Positions 11,235 through 23,617 of a stretch of DNA of 64,000 bases are shown piece by piece. Made by a program: the position numbers and the translations under genes. The notes under the pieces are model-generated. The model was given only the letters and a program-made list of their open reading frames with translations, did not search any database and was not told where the DNA came from. Origin of the DNA: Corydoras sp. C115 (lineage: Eukaryota > Chordata > Actinopteri > Siluriformes > Callichthyidae); contig JAFMOC010000105.1 of the NCBI GenBank assembly GCA_019802505.1, positions 517,501-581,500 on the forward strand. The letters run 5' to 3'. The stretch's first letter is position 1, and each line of letters starts with the position of its first letter.

Positions 11235-13561
11235 ATGGTGCATTAATTTGATTTATTTTGTTTGCTCTAGTCATGTAATGACTACAGATCAATTTGCTGA
11301 CGACTGAGAAACCATTCAAGAGTCATCTGAAATACCTGACCTAACCTCAGGCCATAAAATATGTGTTTGAAAAATCAAGGAATTCTGGCCTTTTTATGTT
11401 ATTTTTTTCATCCCAGCCACCTTTACTTGTTCCTACACTTATTTAACAGCACCCGCACTGTCCTGGGGTGTTTTGGGGTTAGCTCTGTCCGTGTAAAGGA
11501 CTCAACCCAGAAACCTCACCTAGACCCCAAACTCTCCCAGCAGCTGAGGCTGCTGATTCATTTACCGCTGAAATAAACCAAAAGAGAACCAGACTCCCAC
11601 TCATGCTTCAAATATGATGTACGGTAAATGATTAGTGAAAGCACTGCTGTTCATTTGTTACTTATGCAAACTTCAATTACTTTCCATGTGTTGATACAGA
11701 GGATGAATATTTTCCAATGGCTTTCTCAATATTTACAACTACTCTGTTTTTGATGGGTCCTAGGTCAAACCTAGGTTGGATGTGCTATAAACACACTTAC
11801 TAGCCACTTTTTTAGGTAAAATGTCTTGTCTACTCTTATTGTCTTTTTATTACTTGCACTTACAAAGTAGATGCGCTTTGTGGTTCCTATATTACAAATG
11901 GTAGTCAATCAGTTTATCTTTTGGTATTTAGTTACCTTTATTTTGTCTATTGGTAAAGGCTTAAGCAAAACAGTTAAATTTGATGTCAGCATTGCAGTGA
12001 CGTTGATGACATGGTGGTTTTGTATTTGCATTGTTTGATCAGACAGAGAAGTGATGTGAGTTCTTATAAACGATGTGTACACATACATACGCATGTGTGT
12101 GTTTGTGTGTGTACTACTGGCTGGAAAAAGCAGAAGCACTGAACAAATCTCCTAGGTAAATGTGAGAGACAGACATGCTTTATTACACAGATGATGCAAG
12201 AATCTGTCACTGAGTCCTCTTTAGAAGTTTTAAGTTCTTGAATAAGTGACTCTATGAATTCAAACTCATGGCAACAAAAATTATTTCAGAAGGACTTTTA
12301 CTGAACCCACACCAAAAATTTCCAGTTGCCATGTGCTTTTATGTTTCTGCATCAGACGATTCATTTCTTTCATGATGTAATTCAGGGTCAACTATGTGTT
12401 TTTTGGACAATTTGGATCAAAACAAACTTCCAGCATGGATGTTTAGATATATAGTTCAAATTTTTACTTGTGTATTTAGGCATTCATGGGTTTCCTCCGT
12501 GTTCTTTGGCTTCCTCCCACAGTCCAAAATCAGTCCCCCATCTTAGTAGACCTTAGTAGAGAATTAAGCTGAAGAGAAATAATTAATTTAATCATAACAA
12601 AAATCATCCGGAACATTTCAAAACATATGTACATGAAAAAAAATATATATCTTTTTTTATTATTTTTTTAAAGAAAAGCCTATTAAAGTACTATAAAGAA
12701 TAATTCCCTAAGAGATTGTATATTATGTAAACTATAACTGGATGATTAACCATCTGAGAATCACAGTGTTTTTTTTCCAGAGTAAGAACTTTTTTTTTCT
12801 CCAAATTGTCTGGGTCATATTTGTATATTTATGTAATGTGTTGTGGTCTGAAGGTGTGTAACGTACCAGTCGGTGCCAGAATAAGGGTAAGGGAGGTGAG
12901 CTAGCTGAACTTTCCGATATGTTGGAGCACAAAATGTAGGAGTTTGAGGAGGAAATCAGTGATGATGATGGTGGTGATAGAAGTCAGGCTCTCACAGGTG
13001 TTGCTCCAGCTCCAACAGGATGTGGTTTACCGCTCCCACTACACCACAGTGTAGGAACACTGCTGACTATTTGGGAAAAGTGGAAAAAGACAGCCAGGTT
13101 GAACAAGCAAGAACAACGGTTTGTGTGTTCAGTGGAATCCAGCGCGCAAGGTCATAATCTCTGCCCTGCATCGGCGTTTTTATATCAAATATACAAAGTC
13201 ACTGCAATCAGTTTTCCTTTTTTACAATCATGTAATGGATATTATGCTTTATGATTTTATGTAACAGCACTTGCGTAATTTGCTGACTTAATAATAATAA
13301 TAATAATGAATTAGTGTGTACATATGTTCCTAATAAGGTGTATTCTGATTAGAATTACAGGGATGCTGGATCGCCACACAGAAAGGACTTTGTCTTTCCC
13401 ACATGCTTGAGAATTTAATGCCATGATCTTCTTGCTGTGAAACCTGGTGAGAATGGTGAGGGATCATTGCGTCACTGTTCTAGGCACTAAAGTCTTCTGT
13501 GCGAAATTATTACCAACAACACATTTCAATATATCATGTATTTACTTTGACAAGTTAATAA
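11235..13561. other. Intergenic, no gene seen
   Basis: Mostly AT-rich single-copy-looking sequence with one SINE remnant and a short (ATA)n near 13290. Confidence 0.4.
12481..12585 (+). mobile_element. Diverged tRNA-SINE fragment
   Basis: Keeps GGGTTTCCTCCGTGTTCTTTG and CTCCCACAGTCCAAAA from the SINE body, then loses similarity and ends in a degraded AATTAAGCTGAAGAGA tail. Confidence 0.45.
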
Positions 13562-13684
13562 GTGCAGTGGTGATTAAGCAGTTATGGTTCTGGACTAGAC
13601 GGTAGAAACTGTTAGGACTTAATGATGCAATGACATAACTAGTCCCTAGTGCATTCTGTTATTCTGGTTTACATACAGACAATT
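13562..13684 (+). mobile_element. Second tRNA-SINE-like family, 5' remnant
   Basis: GTGCAGTGGTGATTAAGCAG and TTATGGTTCTGGACTAGACG resemble the tRNA-like head of this family; the body is not recognisable. Confidence 0.4.
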
Positions 13685-14484
13685 TTTTTTTATTGCTTTG
13701 AAAGCTGTAACTTACATTGTCATTACTTTACTTACAACTATGTTGATATTCAAAGGCCTAATGCTTTACACCAATTGTCTTTTAATATAATGGGAAAGTA
13801 ATTGGACATCTAAAAGTCTCGTTATTCCTTTGAAGTAATTCCCAAAGTTTGTACAGGTGCATAACTCTAAAATTTACAAATGTGTATGTAACAGACTTTT
13901 GCTTTGGCATGGTTAAAATGCCACAGCTGAAATATTTATCACTAGTGTAATGAATGATGTAAGTTGGAGAAGAATCAAGCATTCGTATTTGAGGTCGAAC
14001 AGAAGCAAGCAAGGACATATTTGTCTTCATTTGACCACTCATGCACATATGCTCGCTGTTAAGCTCGCCCATCATTCAGCTCATGGCATTAACAACGCAA
14101 TGCTTAGGGAAGGTTCCATGTGCCTAAGTGTTTATGAGAATGGAGCATGTGCGCCAGGGTCCCACGAGACTATAGTCACCCCCTGCCCCAACTCCTGACT
14201 GGTCGAGTGGTTTAAGCTGGTAGCCACGTTTCACTCCGCGGGTGCCAAAGGCAGGCTTATGAGGGTACCCAGTGGGCAATAAAACGGGTTGGCGCCAGTG
14301 CCCTGTACCGGCATTTTTCCCGTTAAACCATCTGTCAGCAGTAAGGTCTGGAGCGGATTAAGAGCACAGGGGGTCATGTCTTGTTTGTTTCACTGTCATT
14401 ACCCACCCCATACACACGTGCACAAAGGGACAGCTGGAGAACTGGGCTCCAGGAGCCACATTACTTTGATAGGAACTATTTGAC

Positions 14485-14890
14485 AATGATATATATATAC
14501 ACAAAGCTTTAAACACTATTAATTTTGGGGATTTTGTAATGTAATTGCTTTTATGGGGAACATATATGGACAAAATGTTTATAATATATATTCATAATAA
14601 TAATAATAATAATAATAATACATTTTATTTGAAAGCGCCTTTCAGAACACCCAAGGACGCTGTACAAAACATACATATTAAAAAACATTTACATTTAAAA
14701 ATAATCATGTGCAAAAGAAAGTAGAATGAAATAAATGACAAAGATAAAATTATATCAATAATAATTAATTAACAGTTAAAAGCTAATTTAAAAAGTTGAG
14801 TTTTTCATGACATGGTTTACCTTTTTTTTTTCTTTTTTATTACTAGATGATAACAGAGACTTCATGGTCATGCCGAATATTATTCATTAA
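14485..14890 (+). repeat. Dispersed repeat of unknown family, copy 2, interrupted
   Basis: Same outer blocks as 10880-11141. The middle is interrupted by an (ATA)n-ATACATTTTATTTGAAAG-CGCCTTTCAGAACACCCAAGG segment (about 14594-14800) that resembles a LINE 3' end with a trinucleotide tail. Confidence 0.65.
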
Positions 14891-16093
14891 TTAATTTATA
14901 ATTTTTCCATAAATTAATTAGTTAATTTATCATTAACACAATTTTAATAAGTGCCTTGAGACATTTGTACAATACTTGAATATATTAAGGGGTTTTTTTT
15001 TGTAACCAATTTTTGCCATCCATCTAAGTCAGTTTATTTAGTTATAAGCTTATTAGCAAAACAGTAGTTAACAATAAAGCTATATCTATAGTAAGGCAGA
15101 ATCATCACAGCTAAACACTTTCTGAACTTTCTTGCTAATATGGTTCTGAATACACAAGAAAAACTATTAAACTGTCTACTTTGCTCTATTGCATCTCTGA
15201 TTTAAATCCGTAAGAAAGCTCTATCACTCAACCATCAAATATGTGGTGGGGCTTCAGCTCAAGCAGCATGTTTCTCATATTCAAAGAAATTAGTAGGCAA
15301 AAAGTTTTCTCAAATAAAATTGCGGATCTCAGACCATACTGATTCAGGTTAAACTGAACCAGCTTCCAAATAATGGCTTGAGAACGGGGGAAGAATGTAT
15401 CTAGTGTAAAACATATATTACTCACACGATCATTCAATGTAAGTAAATGAGGAGAAAATGATTTAATCTCAAGCACTGGATATAAAAGTATAAAGACAAC
15501 TCCACTGCAGTTCATTGTTTCCAGTTGAGGTGCATGACAGTTATTGTTACAGATTGGGGAAGACTCTTTTCTGATCCATTATAACTAATATAAAATTAAT
15601 CATAACTAACATTAAGCTAGGTCAATTTAAAACATTATGTAATAGTGATACTGAACTCCAATGAACTCCAATGACACTGCCCTTAATACACTAAGCAGTA
15701 TTGTAGTAGTTTAAAAAAAATTGATTGCATGCAAATCCTTCTTGAACAACACTGCGCTTTTGCCCATTAAGTGTAGATAATTTTCATAACCACACACACA
15801 TACTTGGTTAAATAAGCTTAAACGGATTGAGCTAACCACAGCGATGAATTCCAGCTGACCCGTGAGTATTCCCATCAGCCAGTCTCACCAGATGGCTTGT
15901 ATGTTATAAGAAGGCATTTATAAAATGGTGAGGTTTAGCATTAAATAGTCAATTGCAGTGCTAGAGTGCTAATAAATCAGAATCTGTGCTGTTAATGTTA
16001 AATTTTCTTCATACCATTTTGATGTTATTGTGATAATGCTGTCAGGTTTCTGATTTAGGCAGTTTTATTTTTGCTCCTCTTAATCATGACTCC
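14891..16093. other. Intergenic, no gene seen
   Basis: AT-rich; the minus-strand open frame at 15228-15515 has no recognisable features. Confidence 0.4.
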
Positions 16094-16106
16094 AAGATTC
16101 ACAGAT

Positions 16107-16468
16107 GGGCGGCAAGGTGGCTTAGTGGTTAGCATGTTCTTCTCTCAGCACTAGGGATTCCCGGTTCGAATCCCCATCTGGGTGGAGTTTCCTCCCTGTG
16201 TCCTCTTGGGTTTCCTCCGGGTTCTCTGGTTTCCTCCCACAGTCCAAAAACATGAATCAAGTCAATTGAGTTCTCCAAATTATATATTGCCCCATATAGA
16301 GTGTGTATGTGTGCGTGTCTGTGTGAGTGAGTGTGTGCCCAGCGATAGATTGGCGCCCTGTCCTGGGTGTATCTGCCCAGTGCCCGAAACGTTCTCCCCT
16401 GGATGGGCATGGGGAACCCCCGCGACCCTAATAGAGAATAAAGCGGAAGATAATGGATGGATGGCTGG
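16107..16468 (+). mobile_element. tRNA-SINE with 13-bp target-site duplication
   Basis: Full-length copy from GGGCGGCAAGGTGGCTTAGTG to a (GGAT)n tail. It is flanked by AAGATTCACAGAT at 16094-16106 and 16469-16481. RNA polymerase III A and B boxes are present in the 5' part. Confidence 0.9.
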
Positions 16469-16582
16469 AAGATTCACAGATCTGTCACTCTGTCTACCAA
16501 AACAGAGTGTTTTCTCATCTCTACTGCATTTGCTTTGATCTGAATCCGAGTCCATCACGTGATGTTCTTTTTGCTTTCTGTT

Positions 16583-16875
16583 CAGACCGTAAGGGGCAGT
16601 TGTAGGCTTGTAGTTAAGGAACCAGCCTTTTGACCTGAAGGTCCCTGGTTCGAATTTGGGTCCCAATGATTACTATGGTTAAAGTGCCCTTAGGCAAGGC
16701 CCCTAACTCCAATTGCGGTTGCTGTGTACATGGCTGCCCACCACTCCTGGCATATGTGCTTACTTTACCAGTGTGAGTATGTGTGTGTGTTCCATTGCAT
16801 GGATGGGTTTAATGTGGAGGATAAATTCCTCTGTGTAAAGTACAGTAGATGAAACTGATTGCTTTATCATCTTAC
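16583..16875 (+). mobile_element. Second tRNA-SINE-like family copy
   Basis: GGTTCGAATTTGGGTCC (B-box-like), TGCCCTTAGGCAAGGCCCC, CCCACCACTCCTGG and GGATGGGTTTAATGTGGAGG, in the order typical of fish SINEs with this body. Confidence 0.7.
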
Positions 16876-16950
16876 CGAGTGGGACCAAGAAAAGAATTAC
16901 AGAGAGAAGTGACTTAGAGCAGAAACATTTCAGGAATTAAACATAGGACC

Positions 16951-17263
16951 GGGCGGCACGGTGGCTTAGTGGTTAGCACGTTCGGCACTAGGGATTCCCG
17001 GTTCGAATCCCCATCTGGGTGGAGTTTCCATGTTCTCCCCGTGTCCGCGTGGGTTTCCTCCGGGTTCTCCGGTTTCCTCCCAAAGTCCAAAAACATGGAT
17101 CAAGTCAATTGAGTTCTCCAAATTGCCCCATATAGAGTGTGTCTGTGTGCGTGTCTTTGTGAGCGAGTGTGTGCCCAGCGATAGATTGGCGTCCTGTCCT
17201 GGGTGTATCTGCCCAGCGCCCGAAACCTTTTATAGGATAAAGCGGAAGATAATGGATGAATGA
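16951..17263 (+). mobile_element. tRNA-SINE with target-site duplication, internal gap
   Basis: Flanked by AAACATAGGACC at 16939-16950 and 17264-17275. Compared with other copies it lacks about 40 bases between CCCGAAACC and the TATAGGATAAAG end. Confidence 0.9.
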
Positions 17264-17892
17264 AAACATAGGACCTTCTTGTTGTGAGCTGAATTTGGTC
17301 ACCTATGAAATTGCTAAAATTTAAATCATTAATAAATTACAAACATCTGACAGTTTTATTGTTTTAGGATTAATTGTTCCAAAATCAAGAGCATTGAATT
17401 AGAAATGTAAAGAAATACATGTATCCCATAGCTTTAACAAATTACTTAGTGGGTTTTAATCCTGATGATTCCACAGCCATCTGCAACTACAGTGCAGTCG
17501 CTTGGCTGTTCTCTCGTAATCAAGGACGTGAATACTTTGTGTATTACACCACTCCTAAACGTTGCGTGAGCATCAGATCATGAGCGATGATGATCTGGTG
17601 CGGCTGGTATTATATGTCTTTGAGCAAGCGAAGCTCAAATTATTCCTCATCTGTAGCTGTCATGTGTAAGAAATTTGTTAATAGGGATTAAAACGTTTCA
17701 ATAATTCCTTTAATAACTTTGATATCCTAAAAGTCTTTAACTTCCCGTATATTTTTGTTCTTGATCTCAGAAATTAGAAAAAAATAGCAGACTGCTAGTC
17801 TAACACCCTAACCCCTGAGATATGCCCTTAAATCATAAACTGGATCCAGTTATTATATAGGCAGAAGTGATTATATTTCAATAGTTCTAATA

Positions 17893-18120
17893 TTCTTATC
17901 TTCTGATCCCGATCAGGGTCATATGGGGTGGTGAAACCTGCCCCTACGGCAAGAAAGACAGGAAAACATGTCACCAGCCCACAGACAAACATAATTACAC
18001 CTGTGGCAAGTGACTGCAGGAAAAAAAATCCCAGACGAACATGGGAAAACATGCCAACTTCACACAGAAGGCAGAGTGTCCTCCGTGGCAGAGTGAGGTG
18101 AGGGCACTAAGTATCGCACC
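17893..18120 (-). mobile_element. Ancient SINE related to the DANA type
   Basis: On the minus strand it shows the GTTTTCCCATGTTCGTCTGG, GTCTGTGGGCTGGTGACATG and ATATGACCCTGATCGGGATC order of old tRNA-SINE bodies, with heavy divergence. Boundaries are approximate. Confidence 0.4.
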
Positions 18121-19636
18121 CTTACCTTGATCGTTAAGGTAAAAAAAAAATTTACCCGAAAATGAATTTTGCTAAATCAGTGTAGAGTCTTTGGGATGAA
18201 ACAGCACTGGACTGGGATTTGCTTGAATTTACATGGATGTGTGTTTGGCCAGCATGTGCAGTGGTTGCTAAAAATGGAGCTCACAGTTTTGTACCACATG
18301 CCGTCAGACAACTGCAGAGCGAAGGGGGGGGGGGGGGGGAGGAAAAAAAAGATGTATTTTTTTTTTTATCAGAAGGGAGGACATGCGGGTCTCGTATTTC
18401 TCCACTTTAACACTCTCCCTAGAATTCCTCAGCTGTTACCTCAGTACTTCCAATTGTTAAATCACATGGTGCTTGAAGGTGTGCAGGGAGAAGACCGCAC
18501 GTTGGATTTCGGTTAAGCTCACTTATAAAGGCTTTAAATGATGGGCAATGAGGTCTCTTGCTCTGTTAACCTCCAAAGCATAACATATCTCTCAAGTTCT
18601 CTTTGAATTTGGACAGAATTATAGAAAAAAAGATAACAAAACGGGTAACAAAATAAAGGAGGTGAATCTCGTGGCAGGCAACCCAGATAGAATTTTCCCT
18701 CTACATTACTGGTGACCCTTGCTTCCACACACACAGTTCTCTAAAAGCCTTGTGTAAAAAAAAAAATTACCATCTAGTATAGCATGACAAGCCATAAAGT
18801 GAGTGTGTGTGTTACTGTCAAAAATAGGATAAAATAACCCCAGGGTTATGGAGTATTTGGGGTAAAGAGCTTATACAGACAGGGATTACGCGTGGCCTTG
18901 TGAGCACAGAGCGTTTGTGAGACCGCCAAGCACTCAGCTTCCCGTGCATTCCATTAAATCCCATTCACTTGCTTGCAGTGACACACAGTAGTCCTACATG
19001 TCAGAATTAGGTTCTTTACACAGATCATTAGCGCATTAGGCTTTCCATCAAACCAGGCTTTATCTTCATTTCTGCCAAAGCCTGTTCATTCTCCTGTGCA
19101 ATCCAGAATTTAAAATTGTGGTTCTGAGAAGAATCTGATGGCTCAGTGTGACTGGTAGTATGATTCCTTGTGTAACAGGTTAAAAATATGAGCATTTACC
19201 CCGCTAAGGACTGACAACCTTTCCATACATCTTTGTGACTTTTCTCCACCCGCTTATCCACATTCTCACCCATCCAACCCATTAGCCGCCTCTCTATTTG
19301 TCAATCCATCAATCAATCAATCAATCAATCAATCGTGATAAAAACTCCATACCATTAGTGTGCAGCTTGGGCCAAGAACATTTTTCGAGGCATTTAAACA
19401 TGAAGTGAACCAGAGGTGAAGTAAATTTAAACCAGACGATTTAGAAACAAAGGTCTAATCTGCCGTGTTGACCATAAAGACAGAATAAACTCCCGGGAAT
19501 GACTCAGTTACCATGACGTGCCAAGGCTGATTTGTTGGGGCAGGAATTCACATTCCTCAGACATCAATATTTGCTTTCTGATTATTCCTGATTTTATTCG
19601 CGTCCGCTGCTGAAGCCCTCTGTGAAACAAAGCCTG

Positions 19637-19672
<36 letters not shown>

Positions 19673-19849
19673 CCTTCCCAAACACAAAACTTCCAAGCTG
19701 AACGTAATAGATGTATGAATAAAGATACTAAAAGTAATGATGGATTAAGAAGTAACTGAAGCTAAATTGATAGTCTAGTAAAAAAAATAGATCTATAAAC
19801 AGTAACGCTGGAAAAATGGAACTTTTAACGATGCTGATATTGCACTGGT
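18121..19849. other. Intergenic, no gene seen
   Basis: Contains a 17-base G run (18323-18339), a short (AATC)n near 19305-19334 and the poly-T tract. No exon supported. Confidence 0.4.
19638..19672. repeat. Poly-T tract
   Basis: About 35 T in a row. Similar runs occur at 1091-1114 and 4806-4832. Confidence 0.9.
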
Positions 19850-19983
19850 TAAGGTAAATTGGCTCTTCTAAATTGCCCTTATATTGTGTGTCTGTGTAAA
19901 TATGCGGCCAATGATGGATTGGCGGCCTATCCTGGGTGTATCTGCCCAGCACCTGAAACGTTCTCCCCAAACTGTGCGCGGAG
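19850..19983 (+). mobile_element. tRNA-SINE, 3'-half fragment
   Basis: Contains ATTGGCTCTTCTAAATTGCCC, GGCCAATGATGGATTGGCGGC and CTGGGTGTATCTGCCCAGCAC. It ends abruptly where the LINE fragment begins. Confidence 0.7.
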
Positions 19984-20785
19984 AACCTCCATGACTCACA
20001 AAATTATTACAGACAATTCTCACCCCGGTCACCATCTCCAAGAACTGCTACCATCAGGTAGACATTACAGAACGATAAAAACAAAAACAAACCAGCTCAG
20101 AAATAGCTTCTACCCAACCGCTGTTCAGGCACTAAATGGCGCATTGTAATTTTTTTTTTACATTTATAAAAATTCACTCAGTTCTGTACATTTTTGAACA
20201 TGCAATATAAAAACGTGCAATATATAAATATAAGGCGGCACGGTGGCTTAGTGGTTAGCACGTTCGCCTCTCAGCGCTAGGGATTCCCGGTTCGAATCCC
20301 CATCTGGGTGGAGTTTCCATGTTCTCCCCGTGTCCGCGTGGGTTTCCTCCGGGTTCTCCGGTTTCCTCCCATAGTCCAAAAACATGGATCAAGTCAATTG
20401 AATTATCCAAATTGCCCCATATAGTGTGTGTGTGAGTGAGTGAGTGTGTGCCCAGCGATAGATTGGCGCCCTGTCCTGGGTCTGTCTGCCCAGCGGCCGG
20501 GACATTCTCCCCTGGATGGGCATGGGGAACCCCACCGCGACCCTAATAGAGGATAAAGTGGGAGATAATAAATTATATAAATACATTCACTCAGGTTATA
20601 CAGTTTTATACACTCTTGTAAATATTTTTTTTTCTTTCAAACTTTTTGTAAATTGTAAATTATAGTGCTATCTTTAAATCTCTTTATTTGTGTAAATTTT
20701 AGTGTGTGACACCGAAAGTATGGCACCTTAATTTCGTTATACCTGGTATAATGACAATAAAGGTATTCTGATTCTGATTCCTAGT
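19984..20785 (+). mobile_element. 5'-truncated LINE (L2/CR1-like) 3' end, interrupted by a SINE
   Basis: Codes for the end of a LINE ORF2 (ELLPSGRHYRTIKTKT, NSFYPTAVQALN, stop near 20149), followed by a 3' UTR ending in TAATTTCGTTATACCTGG, AATGACAATAAAGG and TTCTGATTCTGATTC. A SINE (20231-20573) sits in the 3' UTR. The polypeptide end and the ATTCTG tail resemble common fish L2-type elements; the exact clade is not certain. Confidence 0.75.
20231..20573 (+). mobile_element. tRNA-SINE nested in LINE 3' UTR
   Basis: Full-length copy. The A box TGGCTTAGTGG is at 20244-20254 and the B box GGTTCGAATCC at 20289-20299. It is flanked by TATATAAATA at 20221-20230 and 20574-20583. Tail is GGGAGATAATAAAT. 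Confidence 0.9.
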
Positions 20786-21342
20786 ATAGGATTAAGCGAT
20801 AATGAGATGAGATGGTCGGTCACATGCTGTGCAGTGAGAATTGGAGATTTTCTAGACACTGGAATGGGAATGATTTCTATATTATTGTACATTACATTCT
20901 ATTTGTTGGCTGCTGTCACTACTGCCAGTGTTCTGTTCCTGGTACCACTATGACTTTTCCCATGCTTTCCCATCTTGCCTCCCTTCAAATACCTGCACTA
21001 AGACAATTAGTAGAACCCCTGGTAGATACTTTAATTACCTTTCCCATACCCTTAGTTCCACCCTTTACATACACATACAGAGTGGTGTATGTCAGTTTCT
21101 GCCGCAGCGATTCTCTTCACTGCTTATTATTGAGATGACGTAAGATTGTTGAAGTCAGTTTTGAAAACAGGATTAATAAATACTACGCTATACACTGTGC
21201 TACAAGTTCAGACCAGGCACTGATCAGTGTTTAGTTTACTTTAGTATCATGTGTTTATTATCTCACAGATCTTCAATAATAAAGGCTTAAAATATAAAAG
21301 GCATGTCAATGTAGCAGCTGTGGTTAGTTTTTTTTTTTTTTT

Positions 21343-21373
<31 letters not shown>

Positions 21374-22851
21374 GGTTCTGTCTGTGGGCTGGTGTGGCTT
21401 GTTAGGTCATGAAGTCCTTGACTTTTCCTCAGAAAACAAGCCACAGGTGGCTTGTTTTTGCATAATATCTGGCAAGTGAGTTCCGTGGTTTGGAATTTGC
21501 AGCAGTTGGTAGCATTTTGTGGTTTGCAAATCTCCCAGGGTACAATTAGATACCACCGCTACAATAACACCTCTTTTCAAAACCAGGCAAGGCAGATGAC
21601 AGCTTGATTTTTTTTGCTTTTGTTTTTGTTTTTCCCACAAATGTAAATGCAAGAAACCAAGTGAAACAAACTGTTATTGTAAATGACCGAAAAGTAGAGT
21701 GTGGATAATGATCAAGACAAAAATGACATATTAATGCCTCATTTTTTCTAAGTGTTGGATATTTTGCTGTCTAAAACACCTGGTAATTTAGTTACAGACC
21801 CCTGATAGTCTTATTTCAAATAAGTGATTAACCTGTAATAAGGAGAGAAGAGCCTCATGCCGTTATTTTGCTAGGAGAGTTAACATCTTTATCTCCTACA
21901 GTAGGAGCTTTCTTATATTAAATCTGAGTTAAATTATCTGGGTTTATAACTAAACCTCATTTTCCAAATACTTCTCTGATGTACTGTAAATAATTTTTTT
22001 TTAATTTTGAAAAGTCACCAAATCAAAGTCCAAAAAATCAAATCTAATTTGGATTGTTAAGACTATCCTTATTCTTATTATGCAAAATGGCTTATCATGT
22101 AAATTTTTAAGACGGGGCCATTTAAGTACAGACACAAACAGTGGATTACAATTATTATTTATGACTGCAATCTTTTTTTAAATTTATTTAGGCATAATTA
22201 TATTTATTAAACTATTAATATTACAACTTTTTATGGCTAATTGTTTTAGTTTGAATTCCATATTCTTAATATTGTTGTAAAGCAAGTGCTTGAGGTAGGT
22301 TTAAAAAAAACACTGCTTATTGTCAGGTCTAATAACATTGCTATTAACATTGCTTAAAATTAATATAATTCTTTTGTGGTTGAACCAGGAACATCCTTCA
22401 CTGTGATAAAATCACATTGTCACTTGAATGTGTGTCAAATGAAAATTCTACAATTTCTTCCAAACATACTGCTGCTACAAATTTAAAAGCAAATAATTCC
22501 TAAAAAAATTATAGCATATGTATTAGCCTTTACTAATAGCACTTAAATGGGGAGGGGCTCTTATAATTGCTTATACTTTCCTCATGGTGGGATCAGTAAA
22601 GGCACATTTTATTTTGACTTGTTCTCTCGGGGGTCTGAGGACGTGCTCTTCATCTGAGACGCAGCAGTTCATCACAGCTGTGAGCTACTCCTACCCTGCA
22701 CAGCTGTTCCTCACCCCTCCTAAACACCGCCTGTCTCTCACCACCCCAAACATACTAATACAAAGTCTTTTAAATCATTCAGTCGAGCTGCTTCAGGCTT
22801 TAACACAAATGCAGTGCATATTTAATGTGAACAAGCTTTTAATGAGTGGAC
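20786..22851. other. Intergenic, no gene seen
   Basis: AT-rich with the T/G tract. The open frame at 22584-22934 runs into a SINE and is not a supported gene. Confidence 0.4.
21328..21375. repeat. Poly-T then poly-G tract
   Basis: About 25 T followed directly by about 23 G. The exact lengths are likely uncertain in any assembly. Confidence 0.9.
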
Positions 22852-23055
22852 AGGGGTTATGGTGGCCAGCTCAGTGGTTCGTGGTGTTGCGCTATCAGTC
22901 TGAAGGTTGTGGGTTTAAATCCCAGGTCCACTGACATCACCATTGTGAGTCCTTGAGCAATACCCTTAACACTCACTGCATCGGGGTACTGTGTTCTGAC
23001 CCCAACCATCAAGGGATCCTTGTAAATTGCTTGGGATAAAAGCGTTTGCTAATTA
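22852..23055 (+). mobile_element. Third tRNA-SINE-like family (TAAAAGCG tail type)
   Basis: GGCCAGCTCAGTGGTTCGTGG (A box), GTGGGTTTAAATCCCAGGTC (B box region), a CTTGAGCAATACCCTTAAC body and the tail TTGCTTGGGATAAAAGCG-TTGCTAA. Confidence 0.7.
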
Positions 23056-23617
23056 ACAAAAAGTAATTTCTATAATTCTAATAATTTATGTAATCTAATG
23101 ATTTGATATATTTGTGTGTGTGTGTATGTATACACACACATGCACAAATGAGAGCCGATTTCATATTCATTTTATCTTTAGTTTACAAGATACATAATGA
23201 AACCCTACAGATTATAATTTGTGACTTGTGATCAGGAGCTCATATAGCGTCCTCTGCTGGTTGCTGTCTGTAAGTACTTGAGTACAATATTACAATATTT
23301 GAACCCCTCTGCTCAAGTCCAGTTTTGTACACTTTATTACGTTACCTGGACTTTTTTTTCTATTCTTCTTTGTGAGCAAATAACTAATTTTTGCTAAATT
23401 TAACTTAAATCAAATTGATCCCTTTTTAGTGTTTAATTCTTTTTCAATGTTATCTTTATTAAATACAGCAACTCATCATTTAATTATTCAATAGAATATC
23501 TTCTGTATATAAAATTTTATTTTCTTGCAAATTACGTATATACACAAATTATACACTACATTGGCGAGCTTAGTGAGTGATGGCAGAATAAAACAGCGGC
23601 TCTTGTGAACATTGTCC
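23056..23617. other. mks1 3' flank / probable 3' UTR
   Basis: Lies downstream of the mks1 stop codon on the minus strand. TTTATT at 23516-23521 is AATAAA on the mks1 strand, about 100 bases past the stop; other hexamers follow near 23455 and 23335. Confidence 0.4.

Noticed and set aside
20244..20299. tRNA genes, suggested by many A and B boxes
   Set aside because: The boxes lie in SINE heads; the rest does not fold as a cloverleaf with acceptor pairing, and the same body follows each time.
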